Shown in pieces: positions 35,125 to 44,469 of a stretch of 64,000 nucleotides of DNA. Position numbers and translations under genes: made by a program. The notes beneath the pieces were generated by a model. It saw only the letters and a program-made list of their open reading frames with translations, was not told the origin of the DNA and ran no database searches. Numbering within the stretch: the first letter of the stretch is position 1; each line of letters starts with the position of its first letter. The stretch is from the NCBI RefSeq assembly GCF_018130785.1, contig NZ_JAFCJT010000030.1, positions 17,216 through 81,215 of the forward strand, read 5' to 3'. Source of the DNA: Bradyrhizobium liaoningense (GTDB taxonomy: Bacteria; Pseudomonadota; Alphaproteobacteria; Rhizobiales; Xanthobacteraceae).

Positions 35125-35164
35125 CAAAATCCTGACACGCCGCCGGAGGGCGGTCAACAGAAAA

Positions 35165-35178
35165 TGACCATTTGGTCA
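35165..35178. promoter_or_regulatory. Candidate TetR operator 2
   Basis: TGACCATTTGGTCA is an almost perfect palindrome. Its centre is 54 bases from that of operator 1, about five helical turns, so two dimers could sit on the same DNA face. It precedes the TetR gene, which suggests autoregulation as well as control of the hydroxylase-importer operon. Confidence 0.7.
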
Positions 35179-35229
35179 CAAATGCGGCTTGGGCTATGAA
35201 GGCTCTGAGACGTGCGATTCAGCGACGAA

Positions 35230-35937
35230 ATGGCCCGAAAAGCGCAGAAAACGGCGAAGCGACCGGTCCGACGGCGGACCGAGACAGGCAGCAAGTCCGC
35301 GCCAAAGCGCCGCAACATGCGTGCGGCCGACCGCGAGCGCGCGATCGTGGACGAGGCGATCCGCTTCTTTGCCGAACGCGGCTTCGAGGGCCAGACCCGC
35401 GAGCTTGCCAAGCGCATGGGCATCACGCATTCGGCGATCTATCGCCACTTCCCCAGCAAGGAGGCACTGATCGAGCGGGTGTACCAGGAGGTCTATCTCA
35501 GCCGCTGGTCGCCCGACTGGGGCCCGATGATCCGCGACCGCTCGCTGTCGCTGGAGGCGCGGCTGACGCGCTTCTATCTCGACTATGTCGAGCGCGTGTT
35601 CGAGTACAATTGGGTGCGGATCTTCGTTTTCTCCGGCATGAAGTCATTCGGCATCACCGGCCGCTATCTCGATATCGTCAGACGCGAGATCATCGAGCCT
35701 GCGGCGGCCGAGCTGCGCCACGATCTGAAGCTGCCGGATGCGAAGGCCCGTCCACTGAGCGAGCGCGAGACCGAGCTGTTCTGGGGCCTGCACGGCCGCA
35801 TCTTCTATCTCGCCATCCGCAAGTTCATCTACGAAACGCCGATCCCGCCCGATCTCGACGCAATCGTCCGCGACGCCGTCCAGATCTTTATGGACGGCGC
35901 GAAGATGACGATGCCAAAGCTCCTCGTGAGCGACTAG
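35230..35937 (+). CDS. TetR-family regulator, divergent from the molybdenum hydroxylase operon
   Basis: From ATG 35230 the protein has 235 residues: a basic, likely disordered N-terminal tail (about 30 residues), then the TetR helix-turn-helix (AIRFFAERGFEGQTRELAKRMGITHSAIYRHFPSKEAL). A ligand-binding helical domain follows. An in-frame GTG at 35212 has a slightly better ribosome site (GAAGG) and is an alternative. It stands divergent from the hydroxylase-importer operon with two palindromes between, so I infer it represses that operon and itself. Its stop abuts the convergent hutU stop. Confidence 0.88.
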   Translation: MARKAQKTAKRPVRRRTETGSKSAPKRRNMRAADRERAIVDEAIRFFAERGFEGQTRELAKRMGITHSAIYRHFPSKEALIERVYQEVYLSRWSPDWGPMIRDRSLSLEARLTRFYLDYVERVFEYNWVRIFVFSGMKSFGITGRYLDIVRREIIEPAAAELRHDLKLPDAKARPLSERETELFWGLHGRIFYLAIRKFIYETPIPPDLDAIVRDAVQIFMDGAKMTMPKLLVSD

Positions 35938-37608
35938 CTACTTCGCCAGGCTCGGCAGATCGAGGCCCTTATCACGGGCGCAGTCGATAGCGGTCTCGTA
36001 GCCCGCATCGGCATGGCGCATGACACCGCTGGCGGGATCGTTCCAGAGCACGCGCTCGATCCGCTTCGCAGCTTCCGGCGTACCGTCGGCGACGATCACC
36101 ATGCCGGCATGCTGGGAATAACCGATGCCGACGCCGCCGCCATGATGTAGCGAGACCCAGGTCGCGCCGCTAGCGCAGTTGAGCAGCGCGTTGAGCAGGG
36201 GCCAGTCGGACACCGCATCCGATCCGTCCTTCATCGCCTCGGTCTCGCGATTGGGGCTTGCCACCGAGCCGCTATCGAGATGATCGCGGCCGATCACGAT
36301 TGGCGCCTTCAATTCGCCGCGTGCCACCATCTCGTTGAAGGCGAGGCCCAGGCGATGGCGATCGCCGAGACCAACCCAGCAGATCCGGGCCGGCAGGCCC
36401 TGGAACTTGATGCGTTCCTTCGCCATGTCCAGCCAATTGTGGAGATGCTTGTCGTTGGGCATCAGCTCCTTGACCTTGGCGTCAGTCTTGAAGATGTCCT
36501 CGGGATCGCCCGAGAGCGCCGCCCAGCGGAACGGCCCGACGCCGCGGCAGAACAAGGGACGAATATAGGCGGGCACGAAACCGGGGAAGTCGAAGGCGTT
36601 CTTCAGGCCCATGTCCTGCGCCATCTGGCGGATGTTGTTGCCGTAGTCGAGCGTCGGAATGCCCTGCGCGTGGAAATCCAGCATGGCCTGGACGTGCTCG
36701 ACCATCGACGTTTTCGATGCGCGCTCGACCGCCTTCGGATCAGAGGCGCGCTTGGCTTCCCAATCGGCGAGCGTCCATCCCTTCGGCAAGTACCCATTGA
36801 TCGGGTCATGCGCGCTGGTCTGGTCGGTGACGATATCGGGCTTGACGCCGCGACGCACCAGTTCCGGGAAAATCTCAGCGGCATTGCCGAGCAGGCCGAC
36901 CGAGACGGCTTTCTTCGTCTTCGCAGCCTCTGCCATGATCGCAAGCGCTTCGTCGAGCGTTGCGGCCTGCCGGTCGAGATAGCCGGTGCGCAGCCGCATC
37001 TCGATACGGCTCGGCTGGCATTCGACCGCCAGCATCGAGGCGCCGGCCATGGTCGCGGCCAGCGGCTGCGCGCCGCCCATGCCACCAAGGCCAGCGGTGA
37101 GAATCCATTTGCCGGCAAGGCTGCCGCCATAGTGGCGACGGCCGACCTCGACAAACGTCTCGTAAGTGCCCTGCACGATGCCCTGGCTGCCGATATAGAT
37201 CCAGGAGCCCGCCGTCATCTGGCCGTACATCATCAGGCCCTGGCGATCGAGCTCGTTGAAATGATCGAGCGTCGCCCAATGGGGCACGATGTTGGAGTTC
37301 GCGATCAGCACACGTGGAGCGTCGGCATGGGTGCGGAAGACGCCGACCGGCTTGCCGGACTGGACCAGCAGCGTCTGGTCACCTTCGAGCTTGCGCAAGG
37401 CCGCCGTAATCCGGTCGAAGCTTTCCCAGTCGCGCGCGGCGCGGCCGATGCCGCCATAGACGACGAGCTCGCTCGGACGTTCCGCGACATCCGGATCGAG
37501 ATTGTTCATCAGCATGCGCAGGGGCGCTTCCGTCAGCCAGCTCTTGGCGCTGATCTCGCTGCCGCGCGGCGAGCGGATGGTGCGGTCGTTGTCCAGTCGG
37601 CGGTTCAT
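35938..37608 (-). CDS. hutU: Urocanate hydratase HutU
   Basis: The 556-residue enzyme converts urocanate to imidazolonepropionate using tightly bound NAD+. Family stretches include YGGIGRAARDWESFD, MMYGQMTAGSWIYIGSQGIVQGTYETF, GLGGMGGAQPLAATMAG and the catalytic region DQTSAHDPINGYLP. Length is standard. It is the last gene of hutI-hutH-hutU and has an AGAGG ribosome site. Its stop directly abuts the stop of the TetR gene on the other strand. Confidence 0.97.
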   Translation of the reverse strand: MNRRLDNDRTIRSPRGSEISAKSWLTEAPLRMLMNNLDPDVAERPSELVVYGGIGRAARDWESFDRITAALRKLEGDQTLLVQSGKPVGVFRTHADAPRVLIANSNIVPHWATLDHFNELDRQGLMMYGQMTAGSWIYIGSQGIVQGTYETFVEVGRRHYGGSLAGKWILTAGLGGMGGAQPLAATMAGASMLAVECQPSRIEMRLRTGYLDRQAATLDEALAIMAEAAKTKKAVSVGLLGNAAEIFPELVRRGVKPDIVTDQTSAHDPINGYLPKGWTLADWEAKRASDPKAVERASKTSMVEHVQAMLDFHAQGIPTLDYGNNIRQMAQDMGLKNAFDFPGFVPAYIRPLFCRGVGPFRWAALSGDPEDIFKTDAKVKELMPNDKHLHNWLDMAKERIKFQGLPARICWVGLGDRHRLGLAFNEMVARGELKAPIVIGRDHLDSGSVASPNRETEAMKDGSDAVSDWPLLNALLNCASGATWVSLHHGGGVGIGYSQHAGMVIVADGTPEAAKRIERVLWNDPASGVMRHADAGYETAIDCARDKGLDLPSLAK

Positions 37609-37635
37609 GCGAAAACCTCTTCAGACGAGTCTTGT

Positions 37636-39195
37636 TCAGTCAAATCTTGGAAACGGATCGGATGGAAGCGCGGCGATCACCGCGGCCGGTAGCGCGTCGG
37701 CTTCAATCAGCGCAGCCGCCTTGGCGAGATCGTCGGCCATGTAGCGGTCGACGCCGAGCGCAGGAACCTGCTTGCGAAGTAAGGCGATGACCGCGACCAG
37801 CGGCGCGCTGGTCGCATGCGGCGCGCGCAGCGTGATGCCTTGCGCTGCGACCAGAAGCTCAATGCCCAAAATGGCGGCTAGATTGTCGGCCATGTCTGAT
37901 AGCCGCCGCGCGGCGTGCGCGGCCATCGAGACATGGTCTTCCTGGTTGGCGCTGGTCGGGGTCGAGTCGATCGAGCAGGCAGCCGCGCGCTGCTTGTTCT
38001 CGGCATAGAGCGCGGCGGCCGTGACCTCGGCGATCATGAAGCCTGAATTGATGCCGGGATCCGGCGTCAGGAACGGCGGCAGACCGAAATTGAGCGCGGG
38101 ATCGACCAGCGTCGCGATGCGCCGCTCGCTGATCGCGCCGATCTCCGACAGCGCGAGCGCGATGGCGTCCGCTGCAAAGGCCACCGGCTCGGCGTGGAAA
38201 TTGCCGCCGGAGACGATCTCGCCGGTCTCGACCAGCACGAGCGGATTGTCGGTGACGGCATTGGCTTCGACGATCAGCGTGCGCGCGGCCTGCGTGATCA
38301 GGTCGAGCGCAGCGCCCGTGACCTGCGGCTGGCAGCGCAGGCAATAGGGATCCTGCACGCGCTCGTCGCCTTCGAGATGCGACAGGCGGATATCGCTGCC
38401 CTCGAGCAACGCGGTCAATGTCGCGGCGGCAGCGATCTGTCCTGCGTGACCGCGCAACGCCTGAATTTCGGGGCGGAACGGCGCCGTCGAGGCCATCGCC
38501 GCATCCACCGACAATGCCCCGGTGACGAGCGCAGCACGCGCCAGGCCAAATGCACGGAGCACGCCGGAGACGGCATAGGCGGTCGAGAACTGCGTGCCGT
38601 TGATCAGCGCGAGCCCCTCCTTGGGCCCGAGTGTCAGCGGCGCGAGGCCGGCCACGGCGAGCGCCTCGCTGCCTGACACCGTCTTGCCCTCAACGATCGC
38701 CTGCCCCTCGCCGATCATCACCGCCGTCATGTGCGCGAGCGGCGCAAGGTCGCCGGAGGCGCCGACCGATCCCTGCTGCGGCACCAGCGGATTGACACCC
38801 CGCGCCAGCATGCCCTGCAACTGCTCGATCACCTCGCGGCGGACGCCGGACGCGCCGCGCCCGAGCGAGACGATCTTCAGCGCCATCATCAGGCGAACGA
38901 TCGGCTCTGGTGTGGCCGGACCGACGCCGCAGCAATGCGAGACAATGAGGTTACGCTGGAGCAGTGCGGTCTGATCGGGCGGAATGCGTTTCGAGGCCAG
39001 CTTTCCGAAGCCGGTGTTGATCCCATAGACGGGGACATCGGCCCGCGCCGCCTTTGCGACGATGTCCGTCGCCGCCTCAACGCGCGGCCAGAACGACGGA
39101 TCGAGCACCACCGAGTGCCCCGCAAGCACGCGCGCGAGATCGTCGAGGCCCACCGTTCCCGGCTTGACGACGATCGCGGCGCCCTGTTCCGTCAC
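37636..39195 (-). CDS. hutH: Histidine ammonia-lyase HutH
   Basis: The 519-residue enzyme deaminates histidine to urocanate. The MIO cofactor triad Ala146-Ser147-Gly148 is visible in GSVGASGDLAPLAH, together with VYGINTGFGKLAS and SRDNPLV-like VTDNPLVL. The start is GTG 39195, preceded by GAGAGGA and overlapping the hutI stop by 4 bases (GTGA). An earlier frame start at 39291 would lie inside hutI. Confidence 0.97.
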   Translation of the reverse strand: MTEQGAAIVVKPGTVGLDDLARVLAGHSVVLDPSFWPRVEAATDIVAKAARADVPVYGINTGFGKLASKRIPPDQTALLQRNLIVSHCCGVGPATPEPIVRLMMALKIVSLGRGASGVRREVIEQLQGMLARGVNPLVPQQGSVGASGDLAPLAHMTAVMIGEGQAIVEGKTVSGSEALAVAGLAPLTLGPKEGLALINGTQFSTAYAVSGVLRAFGLARAALVTGALSVDAAMASTAPFRPEIQALRGHAGQIAAAATLTALLEGSDIRLSHLEGDERVQDPYCLRCQPQVTGAALDLITQAARTLIVEANAVTDNPLVLVETGEIVSGGNFHAEPVAFAADAIALALSEIGAISERRIATLVDPALNFGLPPFLTPDPGINSGFMIAEVTAAALYAENKQRAAACSIDSTPTSANQEDHVSMAAHAARRLSDMADNLAAILGIELLVAAQGITLRAPHATSAPLVAVIALLRKQVPALGVDRYMADDLAKAAALIEADALPAAVIAALPSDPFPRFD

Positions 39196-40406
39196 TGTCC
39201 TCTCCACACCCGGCGATGCAGCGGATTGAAGCCGATGCGGTAGACGAGCTCGGCGGGCCGCTCGATGTCCCAGATTGCGAGGTCGCAACATTTGCCGGCT
39301 TCCAGCGTGCCGGTCTCATCGAGCACGCCGAGAGCCCGCGCGCCTTCACGGGTGACACCAGTGAGGCATTCGGTCACCGTCATGCGGAACAGCGTCGCTC
39401 CCATGTTCATCGCAAGCAGAAGCGATGTCAGCGGCGAACTGCCGGGATTGCAGTCGGTCGCGAGCGCCATGTGGACGCCGTGCTTGCGGAACACCTCCAC
39501 CGGCGGCTTTTGCGTTTCACGGATGAAATAGAAGGCGCCGGGCAGCAGCACGGCCACCGTCCCAGCCTTCGCCATCGCGGCAGCGCCGGCCTCGTCGGTG
39601 TGCTCGAGATGATCGGCAGAGAGCGCGGAGAATTCTGCAGCCAGCGCAGCGCCGCCGAGGTTCGACAGCTGATCGGCATGGAGCTTGACCGGCAGCCCAA
39701 GCCCCCTCGCCGTCTCGAACACCCGCGCCGTCTGCTCAGCCGAGAACGCGATGCCTTCCATGAAGGCGTCGACGGCATCGGCAAGGCCGGCCTTTGCGAC
39801 CGCAGGCAACATCTCCGTGCACACGAGATCGATGTAGCGATCCTTGTCACCATCGGCTTCCACCGGCAGCGCGTGCGCGCCGAGAAAGGATGTGCGGATC
39901 GCAACCGGCCGCTGACGGCCGAGACTGCGCGCGGCAGCGAGCTGGCGCATCTCGGTCCCGCTGTCGAGGCCATAGCCGGACTTGATCTCGACCGTGGTTG
40001 CGCCCTCGCCAATCAGCGCATCGAGCCGTGGCAGTGCGCTTGCGACGAGCTCGGCCTCACTCGCCTTGCGCGTCGCGACCACCGTCGAGACGATGCCGCC
40101 GCCCGCGCGCGCGATCTCTTCATAGCTCGCACCCTTCAGGCGTAGCTCGAACTCGTGTGCACGGTTGCCGCCGTAGACGAGATGGGTGTGGCAATCGACG
40201 AGGCCGGGCGTGATCCAGCGCCCCTCGCAATCGATGCGCTTGATGGCGTCCGCATCAGCAGGGAAATCCGACTCTGGGCCCGCATAGACGATGTGGCTGC
40301 CGCGTGCAGCGATCACGCCATGCTCGATCTCACCGAGATCGGGACGGTCGGCCCGCATCGTGGCGAGCCGGGCGTTGTGCCAGATCCGGTCGAAGCGCTC
40401 TGCCAT
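39192..40406 (-). CDS. hutI: Imidazolonepropionase HutI
   Basis: The 404-residue amidohydrolase opens imidazolonepropionate to formimidoylglutamate. It has the metal-binding motif VDCHTHLVYGGNR, the active-site stretch IKSGYGLD, HADQ, and the late DCNPGSS. It is the first gene of hutI-hutH-hutU and lies divergent from hutF across an 82-base gap that holds a palindromic operator. Confidence 0.97.
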   Translation of the reverse strand: MAERFDRIWHNARLATMRADRPDLGEIEHGVIAARGSHIVYAGPESDFPADADAIKRIDCEGRWITPGLVDCHTHLVYGGNRAHEFELRLKGASYEEIARAGGGIVSTVVATRKASEAELVASALPRLDALIGEGATTVEIKSGYGLDSGTEMRQLAAARSLGRQRPVAIRTSFLGAHALPVEADGDKDRYIDLVCTEMLPAVAKAGLADAVDAFMEGIAFSAEQTARVFETARGLGLPVKLHADQLSNLGGAALAAEFSALSADHLEHTDEAGAAAMAKAGTVAVLLPGAFYFIRETQKPPVEVFRKHGVHMALATDCNPGSSPLTSLLLAMNMGATLFRMTVTECLTGVTREGARALGVLDETGTLEAGKCCDLAIWDIERPAELVYRIGFNPLHRRVWRGQ

Positions 40407-40434
40407 GCAACGGTCCCCTCGTGGGATGCTTGAC

Positions 40435-40454
40435 TTATATGTCTAGACATATAA
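40435..40454. promoter_or_regulatory. Candidate HutC operator (20-bp perfect palindrome)
   Basis: A perfect inverted repeat, centred on TCTAGA with arms TTATATG / CATATAA, lies midway between hutI and hutF. Its placement and the GntR-type HutC encoded nearby make it the likely operator that controls both hut arms in response to urocanate. Confidence 0.8.
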
Positions 40455-40488
40455 TCGTGGGGCGGTTCTGTCCAGCCGGCGTGTAATC

Positions 40489-41847
40489 ATGACCCGACTG
40501 CATTTCGCCTCCGCGCTCCTGCCCTCGGGCTGGGCCAATGACGTGCAGGTGGTGATCACCGCTGGCGCGATCGCCGAGGTGACGCCGGGCGTGGCGCCGG
40601 CCGCCGGCGACGAACGCCACGCAATCGCGCTTCCGGGACTTGCGAGCCTGCACAGTCACGCCTTCCAGCGCGGGATGGCGGGGCTGGCCGAGCTGCGCGG
40701 CGATAGCACCGATACGTTCTGGACCTGGCGCGACACGATGTACCGCTTCGCGCTGGCGATGACGCCGGACGATGTCGCCGCAGTCGCTACGCTGCTGTAT
40801 GTCGAGATGCTCGAACAGGGCTTTACCCACGTCGGCGAATTCCACTACCTCCATCACGATCGCGACGGCTCCCCGTATGCCGACCTCGCGGAAATGGCTG
40901 CGCGCATTGCACAGGCTGCCGAAGCTTCCGGCATTGCGCTGACGCTGCTGCCGAGTTTTTATGCGCATGGCTCGTTCGGCGGGGCCGCTCCGCATGACGG
41001 CCAGCGACGCTTCATCTGCACGGTCGATCAGTTCGCCGCGCTGATGGCTGCGTCGCGCAAGGCGATCGCAAGATTGCCGGGCGCCAATATCGGCATCGCG
41101 CCGCATAGTTTGCGTGCTGTGGCGCCGGGCGAGCTCGCGGCCATCATTCCGCTTGCCGATGGCGGGCCGGTGCATATCCATGCCGCCGAGCAAGTGAAGG
41201 AAGTCGAGGATTGCCTGGCCTGGTCGGGACGACGGCCGGTGCAATGGCTGCTGGAGAACGCGCCCGTCGATCAACGCTGGTGTCTCATCCATGCGACCCA
41301 TGCGACGGATGAGGAAGTCGCCGCTTTCGCGAAGACCGGTGCGGTGGCGGGTCTTTGCCCCATCACGGAAGCGAGCCTCGGCGACGGCATCTTTCCGGCG
41401 CGCGAATTCGTCGATGCCGGCGGCGCGTTCGGTGTGGGCACCGACTCCAACGTGCTGGTCGGCGCAGCCGACGAGCTGCGCCAGCTCGAATATGGCCAGC
41501 GTCTCAAGCATCGCGAGCGCAACGTGCTCTCCTGCGGCGCAGGCCACTCGACGGGACGTACGCTGTTCGACCATGCGCTCGCCGGCGGCGCGAAGGCGAT
41601 GGCTCAGGCGGCAGTCGGCCTCACGCCGGGTGCGCGCGCCGATATCGTCACGCTCGACACGGCACATCCGTCGCTTGCGGGACGTCTGCGCGACGCCGCC
41701 ATCGACGGATGGATTTTTGCCGGAGGGACTGGCGCGATCGATTGCGTCTGGGCTGGCGGTCACAAGGTCGTCGAAGGCGGCCGACACAGACTGCGCCAGG
41801 CCGCGCGCGAACGCTTCAACGGGGCAGTGCGGAGGCTCGTCGCATGA
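40489..41847 (+). CDS. hutF: Formimidoylglutamate deiminase HutF
   Basis: The 452-residue amidohydrolase converts N-formimidoyl-glutamate to N-formylglutamate and ammonia. Metal and active-site segments are LPGLASLHSHAFQRGMAGL, HVGEFHYLHHD, HIHAAEQ, LIHATHAT and GTDSNVL. Its presence shows the five-step hut route through N-formylglutamate. The stop overlaps hutC as ATGA. Confidence 0.96.
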   Translation: MTRLHFASALLPSGWANDVQVVITAGAIAEVTPGVAPAAGDERHAIALPGLASLHSHAFQRGMAGLAELRGDSTDTFWTWRDTMYRFALAMTPDDVAAVATLLYVEMLEQGFTHVGEFHYLHHDRDGSPYADLAEMAARIAQAAEASGIALTLLPSFYAHGSFGGAAPHDGQRRFICTVDQFAALMAASRKAIARLPGANIGIAPHSLRAVAPGELAAIIPLADGGPVHIHAAEQVKEVEDCLAWSGRRPVQWLLENAPVDQRWCLIHATHATDEEVAAFAKTGAVAGLCPITEASLGDGIFPAREFVDAGGAFGVGTDSNVLVGAADELRQLEYGQRLKHRERNVLSCGAGHSTGRTLFDHALAGGAKAMAQAAVGLTPGARADIVTLDTAHPSLAGRLRDAAIDGWIFAGGTGAIDCVWAGGHKVVEGGRHRLRQAARERFNGAVRRLVA

Positions 41848-42572
41848 GCCTGGCCACCGATGCCGCCGACCAGCCGACGCTCTACAAGCGCATCCGCGCC
41901 GACATCGAGAAGCGCATCCTGACCGGTGAATGGCCGCCCGGGCATCGTATCCCGTTCGAGCACGAACTGGTCGCACGTTACGGCTGCTCGCGCATGACGG
42001 TGAACAAGGCGCTGTCGGAGCTCGCGCAAGCCGACCTGATCGAGCGGCGGCGGCGCGCCGGCTCCTTCGTACGCCGGCCGCAGCATCTGTCGGCGGTGCT
42101 GAAGATCGCAGACATTCGCGCCGAGATCACCGCGCTTGGCCGCGGCTACGGCTACGAGTTGATCGGGCGCAAGCTGCGTGCGGCGACCGCCGCCGACCGC
42201 GATCGCCTCGGCGTCAAGAAGGCTGGAAAGGTGGTTGCGATCACCTGCCGCCACAGCGCCGACAAGGTGCCTTTTGCGGTCGAAGACAGGCTGATCGATC
42301 TATCTTCCGTGCCCGACGCGGCGACCGCGGATTTCTCGCGCGAGCCACCCGGCTCATGGCTGCTTCATCATGTCCCATGGACGGAAGCCGAGCATACGAT
42401 CAGCGCCATCGTTGCGGATGATCGCACGGCGCAAGCGCTCGACATCGCAATCGGCGCGCCCTGCCTCGTGATCGACCGCTATACCTGGCGCAGCGCGCGC
42501 ACCATCACTGCGGTGCGCCTGCTTTACCCCGGTGACTCTCACCGCCTTGTCGCCCGATTCAAGGGGGGCTGA
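41844..42572 (+). CDS. hutC: GntR-family histidine-utilisation repressor HutC
   Basis: The 242-residue regulator has an N-terminal GntR helix-turn-helix (LYKRIRADIEKRILTGEWPPGHRIPFEHELVARYGCSRMTVNKAL) and a C-terminal UTRA ligand domain. HutC proteins sense urocanate and bind palindromes between hut operons. The ATG at 41844 overlaps the hutF stop. It presumably binds the 20-bp palindrome at 40435. Confidence 0.95.
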   Translation: MSLATDAADQPTLYKRIRADIEKRILTGEWPPGHRIPFEHELVARYGCSRMTVNKALSELAQADLIERRRRAGSFVRRPQHLSAVLKIADIRAEITALGRGYGYELIGRKLRAATAADRDRLGVKKAGKVVAITCRHSADKVPFAVEDRLIDLSSVPDAATADFSREPPGSWLLHHVPWTEAEHTISAIVADDRTAQALDIAIGAPCLVIDRYTWRSARTITAVRLLYPGDSHRLVARFKGG

Positions 42573-42678
42573 GATGACGATATCGGCACAAATCGTGCAG
42601 CGCTTCGGGCAACGGTCCTTAGGGGCCGACAGAGATCAACAGGACGTCAATCCATCGATCGGCAAGAGGACGACAATC

Positions 42679-43623
42679 ATGCGTAGTTCAAAGGCATTTG
42701 CGACAATCATTGCACTTACGGTCTCCACTCCCGTGCTCGCCGACGACGTCAAGGTCGGCATTGGCATCTCCGGATGGACCGGCTTCGCGCCGCTGACGCT
42801 GGCTAAGGAGGCCGGCATCTTCAAGAAGAACGGGCTCGACGTCACCATCAAGAAGATACCGCAGAAGGACCGCCACCTCGCGATCGCGTCCGGCGACGTC
42901 CAGTGCGCTGCCACGACCGTCGAGACCTGGATCTCGTGGAACGCCAATGGCGTTGCGACCAAGCAGATCTTCCAGCTCGACAAGAGCTATGGAGCCGACG
43001 GCATGGCCGTGCGCAACGATCTCGCATCGATCAAGGACCTCAAGGGCAAGACCGTCGCAGCTTCCGCGCCCGGCACATCGCCCTATTTCGCACTGGCCTG
43101 GATGCTCAAGAAGAACGGCCTCTCGGTGAAGGACGTCACCGTCGTGAACCTCGAGCCGGCCGCGGCTGCGCAGGCCTTCGTCTCCGGCCAGAACGACGCC
43201 GCGATGACCTATGAGCCGTATCTGTCGACGGTTCGTGCCGCGCCCGACAAGGGCAAGATCATCGCGACCACGCTCGATTACCCCATGGTCATGGACACCT
43301 TTGGCTGCACGCCGAAGTTCCTCACCGAGAACCCAAAGGCCGCCAAGGCGCTCGCCGACAGCTATTTCGAGGCGCTCGACATGATCGCCAAGGACCAGGC
43401 CAAGGCCTATGAGATCATGGGTGCCGACGTGAAGCAGACCGGCGAGCAGTTCGGCAACTCGGCAAAATATCTGCGCTGGCAGGACAAGGCCGCGAACCAG
43501 AAGTTCTTCGCGGGCGATTTCCTGACCTTCAACAAGGACGCCGCCGACCTCCTGCTCGAGATCGGCATCATCAAGGCCGCGCCGAAGGTCGAGGACCTCT
43601 TCGACGCCAGCTACATCAAGTAA
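42679..43623 (+). CDS. NitT/TauT-type ABC substrate-binding protein in the hut locus
   Basis: The 314-residue protein has a signal peptide (cleaved near VLADD) and the NMT1/SsuA-like fold: GISGWTGFAPLTLAKEAGIFKKNGLDV, DVQCAATTVETW, LKGKTVAASAPGTSPYF. The ATG at 42679 has an AGAGGA ribosome site; an earlier frame start at 42532 overlaps hutC. Followed by its permease, ATPase and an amidohydrolase, it probably imports histidine, urocanate or an N-acylated/carbamoylated amino acid. The known HutXWV histidine importer is of the ProU family, so this is a different type. Confidence 0.9.
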   Translation: MRSSKAFATIIALTVSTPVLADDVKVGIGISGWTGFAPLTLAKEAGIFKKNGLDVTIKKIPQKDRHLAIASGDVQCAATTVETWISWNANGVATKQIFQLDKSYGADGMAVRNDLASIKDLKGKTVAASAPGTSPYFALAWMLKKNGLSVKDVTVVNLEPAAAAQAFVSGQNDAAMTYEPYLSTVRAAPDKGKIIATTLDYPMVMDTFGCTPKFLTENPKAAKALADSYFEALDMIAKDQAKAYEIMGADVKQTGEQFGNSAKYLRWQDKAANQKFFAGDFLTFNKDAADLLLEIGIIKAAPKVEDLFDASYIK

Positions 43624-43695
43624 ATCTCTCAGGAGCTACCGGCCCCGTCTCGCGGCGGGGCCGGCAAACTCGTTCACCGCCCGGATTGATCGTTG

Positions 43696-44469
43696 ATGCG
43701 TCCCCTGGATCCCGTGACATCGAAGCAGCGCGTGGCTTACGGCCTCGCGTTCTTCGTGCTGTTCGTCGCCCTCTGGTCGTGGGCAACGCTCGGCGGCCAT
43801 GTGTCGAAGACCTTTCTCGCCAACCCGCTGACCATGATGCAGGAAGGCTATGACTTGCTCGCCAAGCAAGGCTTCCTGTTCGACATCGGCATGACGATCT
43901 GGCGCGTCGTCGGCGGCTTTGCGCTCGCTGCGATCATCGCGGTACCGCTCGGCGTGCTGATGGGCGCCTACAAGCCGGTCGAAGCGTTCCTCGAACCGTT
44001 CGTCTCCTTTGCACGCTATTTGCCTGCCTCGGCCTTTATCCCGCTGTTGATCCTGTGGGCCGGCATCGGCGAGTTGCAGAAGCTGCTCGTCATCTTCATC
44101 GGCTCGGTGTTCCAGATCATCCTGATGATCGCCGTAACCGTGGGCAGCACGCGACGCGATCTGGTCGAGGCGGCCTATACGCTCGGGGCCAGCGACCGCG
44201 GCATCATCCGCCGCGTGCTGCTGCCCTCCTCCGCGCCCGAGATCGCGGAAATCCTGCGGCTGGTGCTCGGCTGGGCCTGGACCTACGTCATCGTCGCCGA
44301 GCTTATCGGTTCGTCCTCGGGCATCGGCCACATGATCACCGACAGCCAGGCGCTGCTCAACACCGGCCAGATCATCTTCGGCATCATCGTGATCGGACTG
44401 ATCGGTCTCCTCTCGGACTTCATGTTCAAGGCGTTCAACGCCTGGCTGTTTCCGTGGAGGCTCGCATGA
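43696..44469 (+). CDS. NitT/TauT-type ABC transporter permease
   Basis: The 257-residue permease has six likely membrane segments and the coupling motif EAAYTLGASDRGIIRRVLLPSSAPEI of the TauC/SsuC family. It starts at ATG 43696 (a TTG lies just before it) and overlaps the ATPase gene as ATGA. It is the second gene of the importer set beside hutF-hutC. Confidence 0.93.
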   Translation: MRPLDPVTSKQRVAYGLAFFVLFVALWSWATLGGHVSKTFLANPLTMMQEGYDLLAKQGFLFDIGMTIWRVVGGFALAAIIAVPLGVLMGAYKPVEAFLEPFVSFARYLPASAFIPLLILWAGIGELQKLLVIFIGSVFQIILMIAVTVGSTRRDLVEAAYTLGASDRGIIRRVLLPSSAPEIAEILRLVLGWAWTYVIVAELIGSSSGIGHMITDSQALLNTGQIIFGIIVIGLIGLLSDFMFKAFNAWLFPWRLA

